A stretch of DNA of 64,000 nt from assembly GCA_028274465.1 (NCBI GenBank), contig CM051456.1, forward strand, positions 7,751,545-7,815,544, written 5' to 3'. Below, piece after piece: positions 12,282-25,766 of the stretch; within the stretch, counting starts at the first letter, position 1; every line of letters starts with the position of its first letter. Below the pieces are notes generated by a model, which was given only the letters and a program-made list of their open reading frames with translations, made no database searches and was not told the DNA's origin. Source of the stretch: Plantago ovata. Taxonomy: Eukaryota; Streptophyta; Magnoliopsida; Lamiales; Plantaginaceae. The position numbers and the translations under genes were made by a program.

Positions 12282-14400
12282 AAAAATCACATATCCGTGA
12301 CGGGGTTAAATTATTTTGGCGGCAAATAATACATTGCACCTTTCTGCACATGGACACTAAAAACAAACGGAGACCGACAATATCACGACGTTTCTTTGTC
12401 GTTCCATTTTATTCCTTTTTTTTTTTCGGTATTATTATCTTTTTCCTTTTTTATATTTTAGAGTCTAGAGTTTGGACTTTGGAGTAGGTTTTACGTATGT
12501 GAGATGAGAGCCAATCACGCCTTGCTCTCCATGCTGCTGGCTAAGTAATCAACACCAGCATGCCTCTATCTCTATAAACTAGTACGAAAAATCAATAATC
12601 TTTTAGTATCAAAAGGAATAAAAGATTAAAAAAATATAGTATATCTTTTAATAAATTTTTATTACACATTTTTACATTTTTTATTGTGTGTCCTACCACT
12701 CAATACCACAAATCCTGAAACATAGAGGTAATATGAAGCTGGAATTTGCCTTGTAATGTTAAGTTTTTTCATTTGTTTGGTAAGTGTAGGCGTCCAACAA
12801 TGTTGGAGTGTGCAAAGTCTGGTGATGGTTTTGTCTTGATCTCTCCCTTGTAAGAATGTCTTGTAACTTGCTATATGGAGAGATGGGCTTGAAGTACATA
12901 TCATCGTATGAGGCTATTTCGTCTCTAGAAATACAATTTGGATGGTATTCCACTCTTGCAGTTTTGGTTATAGTTTGTTTGGAAGTAGACATACCACTAC
13001 GATAAAATTTTTACTCCATATCCTTGATTGTCTCTTGTGATAGTTATATTGGCATTAATTTGAGTTCTAATTTGTATAGTTTTTACTCGATGACAACTTA
13101 TACATGGGTTTTACAATTGTTTTGTGTGAATAAATTCTTTTGCCACGGAAACAAACCAAAAAAAAAAAAGAAAAGAAAAAAGATGTCAATCATTTATGCA
13201 ATCTAACAGTACTTCCAAGCATCTTCCAGTACCAATACCATTAGTCCATTACTACTAGTATAAAAAAAGAAAGAGGATTCTTCTTGAGATGATTATGTGT
13301 TCTTTATTATTGGAGCTTCCCTATATACGTCCAAAACTCATATGGGAGTGACAACCAACCATGTTCACCTGGGTCATATATTCGTATGAAAACAGTACAC
13401 CTCACAAAATGGGGTTTGTTTCTGTTAAGTATGCATTACACATTATGTCGTAGTTATCAATGTGATCCAGATATTTTGTATCACGATCGTTCATGCGATG
13501 TGTAACATACCATGAGTTTTACAAAAACATGATATAACAATAAACCTACAAAATTATGGATCAAAGATCATGAGACTCCCTCTATCCCGTTGTAAAATCC
13601 TATTTAATTTTCAATATCAGAGGTGATCACAAATTACTATTAATTCATTAATTTTTTTGATAAATCACATGATACATAATTTTATAATGTAATTTTATTA
13701 AATTTTATTCATTACGTTAGGATGAGTACTATTATTGAGATCCAACGCACGGATCCGTCCAAAGAGTTATGTGTTGTACGAATCTGGTGCATGAGATGAA
13801 GCCATTGAACTCTGCCAAAAGATAGGCCTCCTCACCAAGTGCATTCGTGGGCCGTGCCGTACATATCCTGCCTCCACTCTCCATTATTCGTTCATCGTGT
13901 ATTGATTTGATTTGATCACCTATCTTCCTTTCCTTCTTTTTGGATCTTATGTTAGTTGTCTACTTTAATTTTCAAATTAGTGTTCTAAAACATTATTTGA
14001 TCATATGTTTATTAAACGATCACTAAGTCCATTAGATTAATTAGGTGAGCAAGAAGTGCATTTTATCTCATCAATTGATGTCACCTTACGTAGAAATCGT
14101 TGAATTGACTAACTGTGGTTTGTTAGACCTACATGCTACGGTGAGTGTAGCGAGTGATTTAGGAAAATCCCTAGTATAGATTAAACCCTTCATTTTTAAG
14201 AGGATATCACCCTTCACCCTATGTTTTGAAACCGAGAACCGGAAATCGAGCCGGACACCTCCAAAAGAGGTCGGACCGTAATATTGTCGAACAACTCATC
14301 TACGGTTCACGGCCGAACCGGACGTTCGAACCCATTTTTAAAAATTAATATAGTCAATAATATATTTAAGTTTTTTTTCCTTTCCCATGTATAAGGGCAG
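12282..14400. other. Gene-free intergenic DNA
   Basis: AT-rich sequence without recognised coding frames. A partial Stowaway-like left end (CTCCCTCTATCCCGTTG) is seen near 13576 but I could not find its partner end. Confidence 0.5.
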
Positions 14401-14401
14401 A

Positions 14402-14600
14402 GTTAGAAACTGTTCTTTTCGTCTGAACAAAACTGAACATGACTGAATGGAAGTGAACAGAATTGAACTGAACTGAACTAAATTGAATTTATTTGTAGTA
14501 TAAAATATAACTAAGCAAAGTTGAACTGAACTGAATGAATCTGTACATAGTTGAATTGAAATGAACAGAACTGAATTTAAATTAATGAATTTTCATACGA
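14402..14600. repeat. ACTGAA-motif array
   Basis: The motif (G/A)AACTGAA or AATTGAA recurs about a dozen times with irregular spacing after TTTTCGTCTGAAC. It looks like a degenerate short tandem repeat inside a transposon. A companion array on the other strand lies at 15600-15812, which begins with the matching TTTCGTCTGAA in the same orientation. Confidence 0.6.
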
Positions 14601-15599
14601 AACGCGCTTGCACGCACATCCATTATACCTAACGGAAACATAATAGTGATAACACCATAAGTTTGTCCTTAATCTTATTTGCATGCCATGCGTTAATTAC
14701 AGATTAAAAAAGCTGCTTAATTTGATGAGTACTGTTTCATTTCATTTTGGGATGGAAAAATCATACTATCATATACGAACATTATTATTGAATTTGGGAC
14801 CATGCAAATAAATCCCAAATACTGAAATTGTTTGTCACTTGTCATCTCATCTCATGTCAAGTGTCAACAACAACTATAATATATAATTTGGACCCTAATA
14901 ATTTCAGACTCCCACTACTTCTTATCTACGGTATATAAAAATACATCGACGAGTATGATAAGTTGTATTAAGTAACGTGGATGTGTAGGGGCCAAAATGT
15001 TTTTGCATAATAGCCCTCGGTCGACCGTCGGTGACCTTTAATTTAACGGTTACTCCTTAATTATGCTTGGGGTGCTGAAAAAAATATTAACAACAAAATG
15101 AATACGTTACTTACTACTATACTATACATGAAATGATCATTTTAACTGTTTTTAACTAACACAAAACAAAAGGCTGCAACGTCTATAGAAAGATTAAAGT
15201 GGAACTGTTGGTTTTACTCATGAGTGGATTTAAAGTATCATTTTCGTTTTATTAATGATGTTGGTGGGTGAGTCGTCATTTGTTTAGTACTAGTATTTCC
15301 GTCGATCGCGGCCGGTTGAACGCATAAAAAGCCGCAACGGGAATAAAAACATAAGTCAAATTAAGCCCTGCCAACCTACTACTACTGCACTTTCAATTAA
15401 CTAACTCATGATCACAAATGGAATCCAATCCAAAATGGGATCACACTAAAGATAAGCCATTGTTCTCTTCGCCTAAATATAACTAATTGAATATAATTGT
15501 ATTAAATTAAACTGTGATATAAAAAGCACCTAAGTAAATTTAAAATCAACTTAATTGGATGAGTTTGGACAAAATAGAATAGAATTGAAATTAATACCA

Positions 15600-15812
15600 A
15601 AGAGAACGAGACTAAGGTTATTTTTCTTTCGTCTGAAAACTCATTAATTTCAGTTTAATTCTGCTTATTCGTTCAGTTTAATTTTGTTCAAATTTACTTG
15701 GTTGTAATTTATATTACATATACAAATTAATTAGGTTCAGTTCAACATCATCCGGTTTTATTCAATTTCGTTTACGGCTCAATTCCGTTCAATTATGTTT
15801 TATATAAAAGAG
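15600..15812. repeat. TTCAGTT-motif array (complement of ACTGAA)
   Basis: TTCAGTTTAAT, GTTCAGTT and GTTCAATT recur here, the reverse complement of the motif in the 14402-14600 array. The leading TTTCGTCTGAA is shared by both arrays. They may be the two ends of one old element or two insertions of one family. Confidence 0.55.
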
Positions 15813-16850
15813 GGAGGAGATAGGGACAGCAGAAGAGGTACATAAACCATACAAACCACTTTAATTAGCATCATTTCCAAATAATAATGACTCTCTCATC
15901 TTTGTTTATCATCATCATTAATTCAGGAAAAGAATAATAATAATGGCATGCTAATTTTCCTCTCTATGCTGTCTAATCTGATCCTTTTTAAACGGAGAGC
16001 TAATGATACAAAACGTATATGTAATCCATCCTTTTACTTTTCTTTTCCCCAGTCTGAGAGAAAGCTACAATTTGGTACTTTTCCAATTTCCTTCAGTTTT
16101 ACTGATGGTAAATCATGAAACTTTTACTAGCTAACTCACTCACGTTTACTACTAATGTGAAATGAATAGAATGAATCATGATGACTTAAATGACATAAAT
16201 TGTGGTAGGTAAATAATTGGCTTTCGGTTTGGCAAGTGTCTGGTACAATAAATCTTGTTTGTTAAGTTAGAAGGGCTTTTTCTTCAGTATTCATTGTGTT
16301 GGGAAGTAAAGTTGGTAAATGCCATTGGTACACAAGAGGAAGAAAAGGACAGACCAGAACAAAAACATTTAAAGCGGCACTATATGATTGGTTAATACAA
16401 GTAGAAAAAGATGCATATATGTGACATTAGCTACTGTACTAATTTAGTTCACATGGAATGGACAAGAGTGGTCCGTGTTCTCTTTGCTTAATCTAACCAA
16501 ACACATGATATAATTCACAATGAATTCCCATAACAAAAGGTATAAAGAATCCACGACCACAAGTGAGGGTAAGTATTAGTGAAATTTCACGTTTCATTAT
16601 AAGTTCGAGTTTTTAGAGGAGACGGAATTATGTTGTGAACAATCACATTTATTTTCATCGCACTGACCAAGCAACTTTAAGCTATTATTGTACACTTTTC
16701 CACTGCTGATGTTTTGTATTAAATTATTAATCATGTAGGTCCACATGGGAGTAATTTGGATTAACCAAGTCTTTTTTAACTAATACGAGTAAGAGTTGTA
16801 TGGTGATGTTATCATGCATGCATTTACAACTTTTATACTATTGAGTAATT
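15813..16850. other. Gene-free intergenic DNA
   Basis: AT-rich, no recognised coding frame and no clear repeat ends. Confidence 0.5.
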
Positions 16851-17116
16851 TACTCCTCCGTTCTCTCATAAGTTTTATAGTTTAATCTTTTTTCGATCAA
16901 CAGTTTTCAATGTTGACTCCCAATTACTATTAAATTATAATAATAAAGTATATTTAATTAAAAAAATTATATTATAAAAATATAGAACCTAAGTTTCATA
17001 ATATAATTTCGTTACATACTTTATCATTATAGTTTAAGAGTAATCGGGAGTTAAAATTGAAAGTTGTTGACCATAAAATGTCAAATTAAGAAGTTTCTGA
17101 AAGAATGAAGAGAGTA
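16851..17116. mobile_element. Stowaway-like MITE, same family as 45327-45585
   Basis: The ends TACTCCTCCGTTCTCTCAT and ATGAAGAGAGTA are worn inverted repeats. The interior (GACTCCCAATTACT and its complement AGTAATCGGGAGTTAAAA, with CATAATATAATTTCGTTA) matches the element at 45327-45585 over most of its length, so both belong to one family. Confidence 0.8.
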
Positions 17117-18460
17117 GTGATTATTACAAATTGAGTTTTTTTTTTTTTTTTTTTTTTGAGAAAAATGATTTTACACTAAACTAGTGTAAAATTGATTTTC
17201 CCCGTGTCGCATTAGATAAGCGGTCAACTAGGTTATTTTAGACACCAAACAAATCAGTTTTACACTCATAAAACAAAATTTTTTATGAGACCTATTATTT
17301 TGATTTACACTGTAAATCAACTAATCAAGTGCAGAAAAAAGTGTTTGGACTTGCAAGTTCTTCTTTTGTTTTATATTCAACCCGTATATTAAGTTACCTT
17401 TTCGTTTAGATAGTGTTGGGACTAACGAGTTAATAAACAATGCAAGAAATATTGAAATTAGATTGTGAAATTATATTTCGACTAAGTAAATAAACGTGTA
17501 ATCAGAATGAAAGAAACACTACTTTTTAACTTCTAAAACGGAGTTGGTGAACAACAAAACGTACTCTTTTAAATCCAGTGAAAACTTCAATCTGCCCTAT
17601 TAAATGTTTATACTGATCAAAAATTGATCATAACCTTAACCAGCAGTGCGACTAGCACTGTACTTGTCTATATTTCACTTCCTACCATAATGGCAATAAG
17701 TTGAAACTCTAACTACGCAAAGATCCTGACATAATGACTTGTAGAATAGCACCTCCACCTAGCGCTATAAAACCAATTTAATGTATACATTCTATGTCAT
17801 ACCAAATGGGACCTTATTTGTTACTCCCGCGGTAAGAAATCTATATAAAATTCAAAACTAGTAAACCACGTGCAAATCTTTTCATCGTTTATAAATAAGC
17901 TATTAACAAAGTTCGAACTCGACTTGACGTACTTCGGACCGAGTACTCTATCTCGATTCACATAACACCACCACCGTTCACATAGGGATGTACATTCAAA
18001 AGAAGACAGGTTAGCCCACATTTTGCGAGACATCAACCGGTCCTCGACGGCTAAAAATTTTGTTTTATTAATTTTGATAATAAAAAAGTCTATTTTTTTT
18101 ATTTTGTATCTAAACTTGTTTACATTAGTTAGAATGTGATAATATTTGTTCTCGCATGAAAACGGCTAATATGTCCGCCTAAAATATTCAACCGACTCGC
18201 AAATGTTAGTGTAAAATGCCACCGTCGCACTTAATAATTTCATTTATCCACCATATTTTAGTAAATAACCGTCCATAACCGACAACGTAAATACCTAATC
18301 CCCAGTTCACATGATCCTAATTCTGAGTCAAAAGGACCAAACATAAATAAACCAATGAGTGCTAACTAAAATAAAGAAGGAATGGGAAAAACATATTCCT
18401 TTGTCCCATCCATTTCACCTTTCTAGAGGGTTGTGCTCACACAGTCAACACACCAGTACA
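17117..18460. other. Gene-free upstream region of the beta-galactosidase gene
   Basis: It contains a poly-T run (about 17136-17157) and a short frame at 17821-18036 on the minus strand that resembles nothing I know. The distal promoter of the beta-galactosidase gene presumably lies here. Confidence 0.5.
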
Positions 18461-18469
18461 CTCTGTACA

Positions 18470-18477
18470 TATAAATA
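18470..18477 (+). promoter_or_regulatory. TATA box of the beta-galactosidase gene
   Basis: TATAAATA lies about 206 bp before the start codon. It is followed by a CT-rich leader (TCTCACTCTCTCTCTC, about 18518-18535), a common feature of plant 5' untranslated regions. The transcription start would be expected near 18500. Confidence 0.6.
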
Positions 18478-18675
18478 TACACACAGCCATTCACATTACT
18501 CTTGTCAGCTGCTTGCTTTTCTCACTCTCTCTCTCAACTCCATCTACCCGCCCATAAGTAAACACTCTCTCTCCCATTTCACTTTCATCAACTATGCAAC
18601 AATCTCACACATAGCTAGAAACACAACAAAAGAGAAGAAACTTCCAACTTTTCTTGATAATCAGTGCCAGAAAAC

Positions 18676-21600
18676 ATGAAAAGCAGCAGCTTAGTTTCAA
18701 GTTGGGTTCTCTGTTTGTGCATGGTGGTGTTTCTTGGATGTGTGTCGGTGCAATGTAGTGTGAGTTATGACAGAAAGGCCATTGTGATTAATGGACAGAG
18801 GAGGATTCTCATCTCTGGTTCCATACATTACCCAAGAAGTACTCCTGAGGTACTAAACTTCAATTATTTCTCTCAATTCTCCTACATTTCTTGGAAAATT
18901 TTGTTAGTTAGATAAAAGTTGTCATTTTCTGTGTCTTTTTAGATGTGGGAAGATCTGATAAACAAGGCTAAAGAAGGAGGTGTGGATGTCATTGAGACTT
19001 ATGTGTTTTGGAACGTTCATGAGCCTTCCCCTGGCAAGGTATCATAATGATCTGTTTCTCTTGATTTTTTTTCTCTTTAGATTGAGTCTTTTAGATTGTT
19101 AAAAGTTGGAATTTTGTTTTGTGGGTTTCTTCTTTTTTTAGTATGATTTTGAAGGGAGATATGATCTGGTGAGGTTTGTGAAGACCATTCAGAGAGCAGG
19201 TCTTTATGCTCATCTCAGAATTGGGCCTTATGTCTGTGCAGAATGGAATTTTGGGTAAGGAATTCTCTTAACTATATGCAAACTGCAAATATACTACTGT
19301 CACATAATTTAGTGCTTGTTTGCAACTGATTTGGGGTATAATTTAATTATGCTTATTTGTAGAAGAAGCACAAAAGAAGTTTACTAAAACAGCCACTCCT
19401 TTTAACCAGCTTAAAAGAAGCTTAAAAAGTTGATTTAGTTAAGCACCCCTAAAGATGATTCTATGAATCAGCTTACTTTAGCATTTTCAGTGATACTCAT
19501 CCGTTTTTAGATTGTTTATCTTTGATTTTGGAACGGGTTTTTAGAAGATTTATATAATGTTTGATTAAGTGGTAGGACCCACATAAAAGGTATAAAGATA
19601 AAAAGGGGTAAACGTAAACAATTTAAAAAAACGAACGGAATATTAAAGTAATATGTAAACAATCTAAAATATAGATAGTATGAAGCATCAGCAAACAGTC
19701 ACTAGTGGTGTTTTCTTTATTTTTAAGAATGTGCAATCTAACTTGATGTGTCTTTGCACATCTTTGTTATGCAGAGGATTTCCAGTTTGGCTGAAATATG
19801 TCCCAGGGATTAGCTTCAGGACAGATAATGAGCCGTTCAAGGTTCGTCCCAGCCCTTTTGCAGCTTACATTTATGGTGTTTACTGTTTAGTGTGTTATAA
19901 AATCTGTGAATCTGATAAGTGGAAGTGAACCCTTAAATGCTTTGGAATTACGAATTGAATATGTACACTCGGGAGCATTATCCTTGCATTTTGTAAAGAG
20001 TCTTTTTCCTTCATTTGGTGCAAAGCCTTCTAAGTTATGAACATTTAGACTAAATGTGATTTGCCATGAAGCATAACATGATTTCTTGATGTAACAGTTG
20101 GCTATGAAAGGATTCACAGAGAAAATCGTCAACCTGATGAAGAGTGAGAATTTGTATGAATCTCAAGGTGGCCCTATTATACTCTCCCAGGTCTGATTCA
20201 CAATTAATTCATTTCACGCACTTATAAAATGATTTGGCTGGTGTGTATGTTTATCAGTAGATAGCTCTAACCGGTGGTTCTTGCAGATTGAGAACGAGTA
20301 TGGGCCGCAATCAAAAGCATTGGGTGCTTCTGGCCATCAATATTCAACATGGGCTGCAAGCATGGCTGTTGGACTCAATACTGGAGTTCCGTGGGTTATG
20401 TGCAAGCAAGAAGATGCACCAGATCCTGTGGTAAGCAACTACTAAATTCCACTTTACAATTTGCAATCATGTCATTACAGAAAACCAAGTCTACTATTTC
20501 AGTTGTAAACCTTTCTTCAGAGACCAAACTAACTAAGATTTGTTCTCTATTGTTGACAGATTAACACATGCAACGGCTTCTATTGCGATACATTCTCACC
20601 AAACAGAGCTTACAAACCTACAATGTGGACTGAGGCTTGGACTGGATGGTAATAATTTTTCCGAATCAATTCCACTCTCTAGAGTAAGAGATTAGTGGTT
20701 AACTGTCTCATTATGGTTCATGAAACTATCAGGTTTTCGGAATTTGGTGGGCCACTTCACCAAAGGCCAGTTCAGGATTTGGCATTTGCTGTTGCCAAAT
20801 TTGTTCAGAAGGGAGGTTCATTTGTTAACTACTACATGGTTTGTCTCTCATCTAGTAATTTTTATGGAAGGGTATAATTTCATATTTCGGTATGAATACT
20901 TAGCCGTTCGATGTTTGAAACAGTACCATGGTGGCACTAATTTCGGGAGGTCTGCTGGTGGCCCTTTCATCACTACGAGCTACGATTATGATGCTCCACT
21001 TGATGAATATGGTAAAACTTAAGTTTTCTTGTTTATCTGCTAAAGTGTGGCTATGATTACCTATATTCGCATGTGAGTTATATACACAAGAAAGAAAAAT
21101 GTAACAATGTACCTTGGTTGACAGGTTTGCTCAGACAACCTAAGTATGGACATCTGACAGAACTCCATAAAGCAATTAAATCATGTGAGAAAGCTCTGGT
21201 TTCGGCTGATCCTATTGTGACTTCTCTCGGGAGATCCCAACAGGTTTAGACCTCTTCTTGCATATTGTTTGATGCAGTTGGATTTTCAACAGACTTTCGC
21301 TAAACATTTAATCTTTTCTGTTCAGGCTCATGTATATTCTTCGGAATCAGGAGATTGTGCAGCTTTTCTGTCAAACTATGATACAGATTCTGCAGTTAGA
21401 GTGATGTTCAATAACATGCATTATAACCTTCCTCCGTGGTCAATCAGCATTCTACCGGACTGCAGAAACGTTGTCTTTAATACAGCCAGAGTACGTTTCT
21501 AGAGCATTCAGTTCAACGTTATACGTTCCAAAATCATATAAGCTTGAGTTTTCGTGGGAACTGGATTCGTCTTTGTATACCTACAGTATCGCCGTTTTGA

Positions 21601-23728
21601 CATTTTTTATCCTTATGATAGTTTACATCTATGAATCACAGGTGGGAGTTCAAACGTCGATGGTGGAAATGCTACCCAGTGAAGAAGAGATATACTCGTG
21701 GGGAACATTTAACGAAGATTTGTCTCCTCTGGATGAAAGCGCAGCATTCACTACTTCTGGTCTCATGGATCAGATAAACGTCACCAGAGATACTAGTGAT
21801 TATCTCTGGTATACAACTAGGTAAGTTGAATTTGACAAAATGCTCAGATTTCCGGTCTGAGCATCTTGTGCTAGTGAAATCACTCTTTCCATGTTAAGAA
21901 GCAGTTGTCTCATGGATTTAAATTGCGATCACAGTGTTGACATTAAATCATCGGAGTCCTCTCTGCATGGTGGTGAACGTCCAACTCTTGTTCTTCAGTC
22001 TACTGGCCACGCGTTGCACGTTTTTGTGAATGGAGAACTTTCAGGTAAAGGAACAGCTCTTGTTTTTCAGTCTACTGGCCATGTTTATGCTACAGTCTTG
22101 CAAGTTGTAACCTTTTCTGTAATTTTATCTAGGTTCTGCTTCTGGGACGAGGAAAGACCGGAGATTTATATTTAATGAGAAAATCAGCCTCCGGGCAGGA
22201 ACAAATAAGATTGCACTGTTGAGTGTGGCTGTTGGATTGCCAGTAAGCTTTAAATTCTCATATTTTTCCAACCAAGAATAAACTCCAATTAGAGAATAGG
22301 GATGCATAGCATTTGAGTCCTTACAGTTTGGTTATGATTTCCGCATAGCATTCATTAATTTGGTCTAAGATTGGTTTCATCTTTACCATTCAAGAATATT
22401 GGTGGCCATTTTGAGACATGGAACACCGGAGTTCTCGGTCCTGTTGCGTTGCTTGGACTTGACCAAGGAAAATTGGATTTGTCCTCAGCAAAATGGACCT
22501 ACCAGGTTCGATTTTCTGTTTCCAGATCATAACTTTGAACTCAAACTTCGATTCTTTCGACTGTTCTTATGGATTCCGCCTGAGCAGGTTGGACTTAAAG
22601 GAGAGGCAATGGATCTCGCTTCGAATAGTATTTCATCAGTTGACTGGATGCAGAGCTCACTAATTGCCCAGAAACAGCAGCCTTTGACATGGCATAAGGT
22701 ACTGTGAACTGCAAATCAAGTGAAACATAGCTGCTAGCTGGTAACAATGCATGTGCAATATGAAGCTAACTATCTTGTATAACTTGCAGGCTTATTTCAA
22801 TGCCCCGGGTGGAGATGAGCCACTGGCTTTGGACATGAGTAGCATGGGGAAAGGTCAAGTTTGGGTTAACGGACAGAGTCTTGGAAGATACTGGACTGCC
22901 TATGCCTCAGGCGATTGCAAAGAGTGTAATTATGCAGGGTCTTTTAGGCCTCCCAAGTGTCAGGTTGGGTGCGGACAAGCAACACAGAGATGGTAAGTCT
23001 TCATGAGAGCCGATGTGAAACAGTGTAGTGCTACTTTACTTTCGCTGTCAGTGGCTGACAAGAATTGCTTTCAGGTACCATCTGCCACGGTCTTGGTTAA
23101 AGCCAACTCAAAATCTGCTGGTGCTATTTGAAGAGCTTGGAGGTGATCCTACAAGAATAACTGTTGTAAAGAGATCTGTGACAAGCGTTTGTGCAGATGT
23201 TGCAGAATTTCACCCAAACATTAGGACCTGGCAACTTGAAAACTACGGTGGAACACAAGAAAAACAGTTTCACCAACCAAAAGTTCGCCTTCACTGCAGT
23301 GCTGGACAGTCTATTTCCTCTATCGAGTTTGCAAGCTTTGGAACTCCTCAAGGAACTTGTGGAAGCTTCCGTGAAGGAGCATGCCATTCTCCTAACTCAT
23401 ACGCCATCGTGGAGAAGGTAATCTCTAAAGCAGCTATGCTGCGCAAGCACAATGAGGGATTATTTCCCCCTTTTGATTTGATTACAAGGCAATTCTACCC
23501 CTTGCAATTTAGTTAACATTAAAATGAACTAGTAAGGGGTTAAAATGCTATTGACTCAGTAATCTGAATTACAATGATATCTCATGTTTGTCGTTGTTAA
23601 TCATGCAGAAGTGCATTGGACGGCAGAGATGCACAGTCACAGTATCAAACAGTAACTTTGGACAGGATCCATGTCCCAATGTTTTGAAGTGGCTATCAGT
23701 CGAAGCAACATGTGCTCCTGTGAATTAA
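18676..23728 (+). CDS. Beta-galactosidase, GH35, BGAL3 type with lectin domain
   Basis: The protein is 846 aa from 19 exons: 18676-18849, 18943-19038, 19142-19254, 19775-19841, 20098-20190, 20287-20430, 20560-20648, 20733-20838, 20924-21011, 21125-21243, 21326-21490, 21642-21820, 21935-22044, 22133-22242, 22395-22505, 22588-22698, 22790-22992, 23075-23417, 23609-23728. It should remove terminal beta-galactose from cell-wall pectin side chains and arabinogalactans in the apoplast. A signal peptide spans about residues 1-29, followed by the GH35 domain: [14 protein letters not shown] carries the proton donor E185, and WTEAW the nucleophile E254. A cysteine-rich SUEL-type galactose-binding lectin domain occupies about 759-846. 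Near-identity to Arabidopsis BGAL3 in recalled segments, including the lectin tail, supports the subgroup; it ends about ten residues earlier. Confidence 0.93.
19494..19650. mobile_element. Small MITE in beta-galactosidase intron 3
   Basis: TACTCATCCGTTTTTAGATT at the left pairs with AATTTAAAAAAACGAACGGA near the right end, giving imperfect inverted repeats around a 157-bp body. TA flanks suggest Stowaway. The right limit could instead be 19680, where another AACAATCTAAAATA partner occurs. Confidence 0.6.
22045..22132 (+). other. Beta-galactosidase intron carrying a copy of exon sequence
   Basis: This 88-bp intron contains at 22057-22081 a 25-bp near copy (one mismatch) of the preceding exon at 21985-22009. 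The copied part includes TTTTTCAG, which looks like a 3' splice site 51 bp before the true acceptor. Confidence 0.8.
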
Positions 23729-24210
23729 TACATACTACGCTAAAGCATATATAGAAGAAAAGAAGTGTGGATGAAGAAAAAACCACCAGATCAAGATACT
23801 GAATCATGTTGTAGAATGTATGGAAGCATTGGCTGTGAAATTAATGGAGCTAGATAGATTTAACTTATACCGGAGCACCCAAGGAGACTTCAGGGCGTGT
23901 GTGTAGTTACTATTGAAGATAGGTCAGTTTGCATATTCTAGGACCCTAAAAATTGCAAGTCCAGTTATGAATCCCGCACTCCCTGGCCATTTCCAATTTT
24001 AATAGGAAATTTGATGCAGAAGTGCTTTTTTTTCTTCCTGTTGTTGAGTGTAAGAGTGAGTAGTGCTTCATACCATTGTTGGGGTGAATTTGCCCTTGAG
24101 AGGTTACATGTTAGATTGGCTCCTAATGTGATGTCTTTCTAGACTCGTATGTGTCCTGTAATAGCTGTCGAATGATATTTATCGTGGATATATGTGAATT
24201 TTCATGGTGA
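23729..24210 (+). other. 3' untranslated region of the beta-galactosidase gene
   Basis: No coding frame follows the stop. T-rich and ATG-rich sequence such as TTGAATGATATT-like segments near 24165-24180 could serve for polyadenylation; the exact cleavage site cannot be seen. Confidence 0.4.
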
Positions 24211-24948
24211 CTTCAGGTAATATATATCTCTGCTTCATGCTAAAATTGATCAGGCAGTCCTATTGCACTGCATCTGGCACATTTTATTTGACTAAATCTG
24301 CTGGGCCATATTTGGCTTCTAGTTCTCATAATTCACAGTGATCCCAAAGTGTAGCTAATGGCTCTAAAAAAAGCTGTCAACACTAACAGAGTTAGTGAAA
24401 TGGAAGCAGGACTATATACAGTTACACACTAAACTTGAAAAACTATGAACCCTGGACTAATCTAAAACAAATAAAACCTAGCTGACGAATAACACAGATC
24501 AATTAGTCAGAGAGAACTAAAGCCAAAAAAGAAACAATAAAACATTGAAGTATTAAATCCAAATTAGCCTCGCTGAACAGACAGTTCACACAGTTTGAAA
24601 ACCAAAAATCTACAAGTGAGTGATCACCCTGCGCATCCACAGGGTTAATCATCTTATCCAGAAATGCAGAAGGCTAGGTGTAACGGGGGGACTTGATGCT
24701 TTTGAGAAACAATTCTCATCATGAGTGTAAATGCTAAATACAGGGCATGAAAGCCACATGCTCAAAGGCTCGTATTAGTCGGAAAGTTACAGAAGTGAGT
24801 AGAAGCAATATATAGACCAACCAACATAAATTTTACTAATACTCAACACATGACTCAGTATTAAATTTACTTGGCATTGTACATCAAACCATAATTCTTT
24901 ACTTCACCAGTTTTACATAGTGAGAAACTGAGAATCAACTAGCAGAAG

Positions 24949-25766
24949 CTAAATATGGATCAACTTCTTGAAACAGTAAGTACCAAGAAGAAACCATCCT
25001 ACAAGAATCGAAAAGAAGACTCCCAAATAAGCGAAGTAGGTCAATCCTCCAAAGATAAACCCAATGCTAGACACTACGATAAAAGGTAAATAAGTTTTTG
25101 CAACAGCCAAGTTACTAACATAACTTCCCTTGAAGAATATGAGGACAGCTAAATTTACCACATTCCAGCCACCAGTCTCAAACTTCAACCTGTTCAAGCA
25201 ATTGGCTACGAACGAATGGCAGTTGCACGTCAACAGATTGTAGGAGTGGTGTTGGTACTCTTGCGTGCTTCTGTGCAACGCATCATCCCAAACACCATTA
25301 ATGCCTCCAGTAGCTTCTTCACTTTGCTTCAATACATCTTTTTCACCATCAGCTTCACTGACATTTAAAAAAACGCAACACTGCCCGATGCGCGCAAAAG
25401 CCATACGTTAGAAACGGTCACCAAACACGAAAACAACAAACTATACAATCAAAGTTCTATAATGATCATATGTTATCAGTCTAAGTCTACCTGCTCTTTG
25501 GTAAGCTGAATGTATCTAGTAGGAGCACCGAAAGCAAAGTTATCAACACAGACGAAATTCGGGCCGGCAAAGTCCAAAATAACACCATTCTCCCTGCATA
25601 TACCAATGTGACCAATACAAGGAATGAACCATGAAAGCACAGGAAGTGGAGACCACACAATGCAGCAAGGGAACCGGCTGCTCTGCGGATAGATTCGGGT
25701 AGAATCGAATCCAGTTTCCTCGATCATCAAACTGTGCTCGGGTTCCTCAATCGAGTTCGATCCCAT
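24949..25766 (-). CDS. RTH: RTE1/RTH-type membrane protein (DUF778)
   Basis: Two coding exons, complement(25491-25766) and complement(24949-25380), joined in phase 0, give 235 aa. Family members RTE1 and RTH are Golgi/ER proteins; RTE1 promotes the signalling state of the ethylene receptor ETR1, and animal homologs are TMEM222. The family signature is clear: [35 protein letters not shown] and VCVDNFAFG in exon 1, then [19 protein letters not shown] (131-149). Two hydrophobic segments close the protein (about 186-205 and 208-228). RTE1 is about 250 aa and RTH about 231 aa, so length favours RTH; the FG-GAP gene in the same window is, from memory, the neighbour of RTH in Arabidopsis. An upstream non-coding exon ends near 25945 with a GT donor, and the ATG exon starts at 25769. 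Confidence 0.85.
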
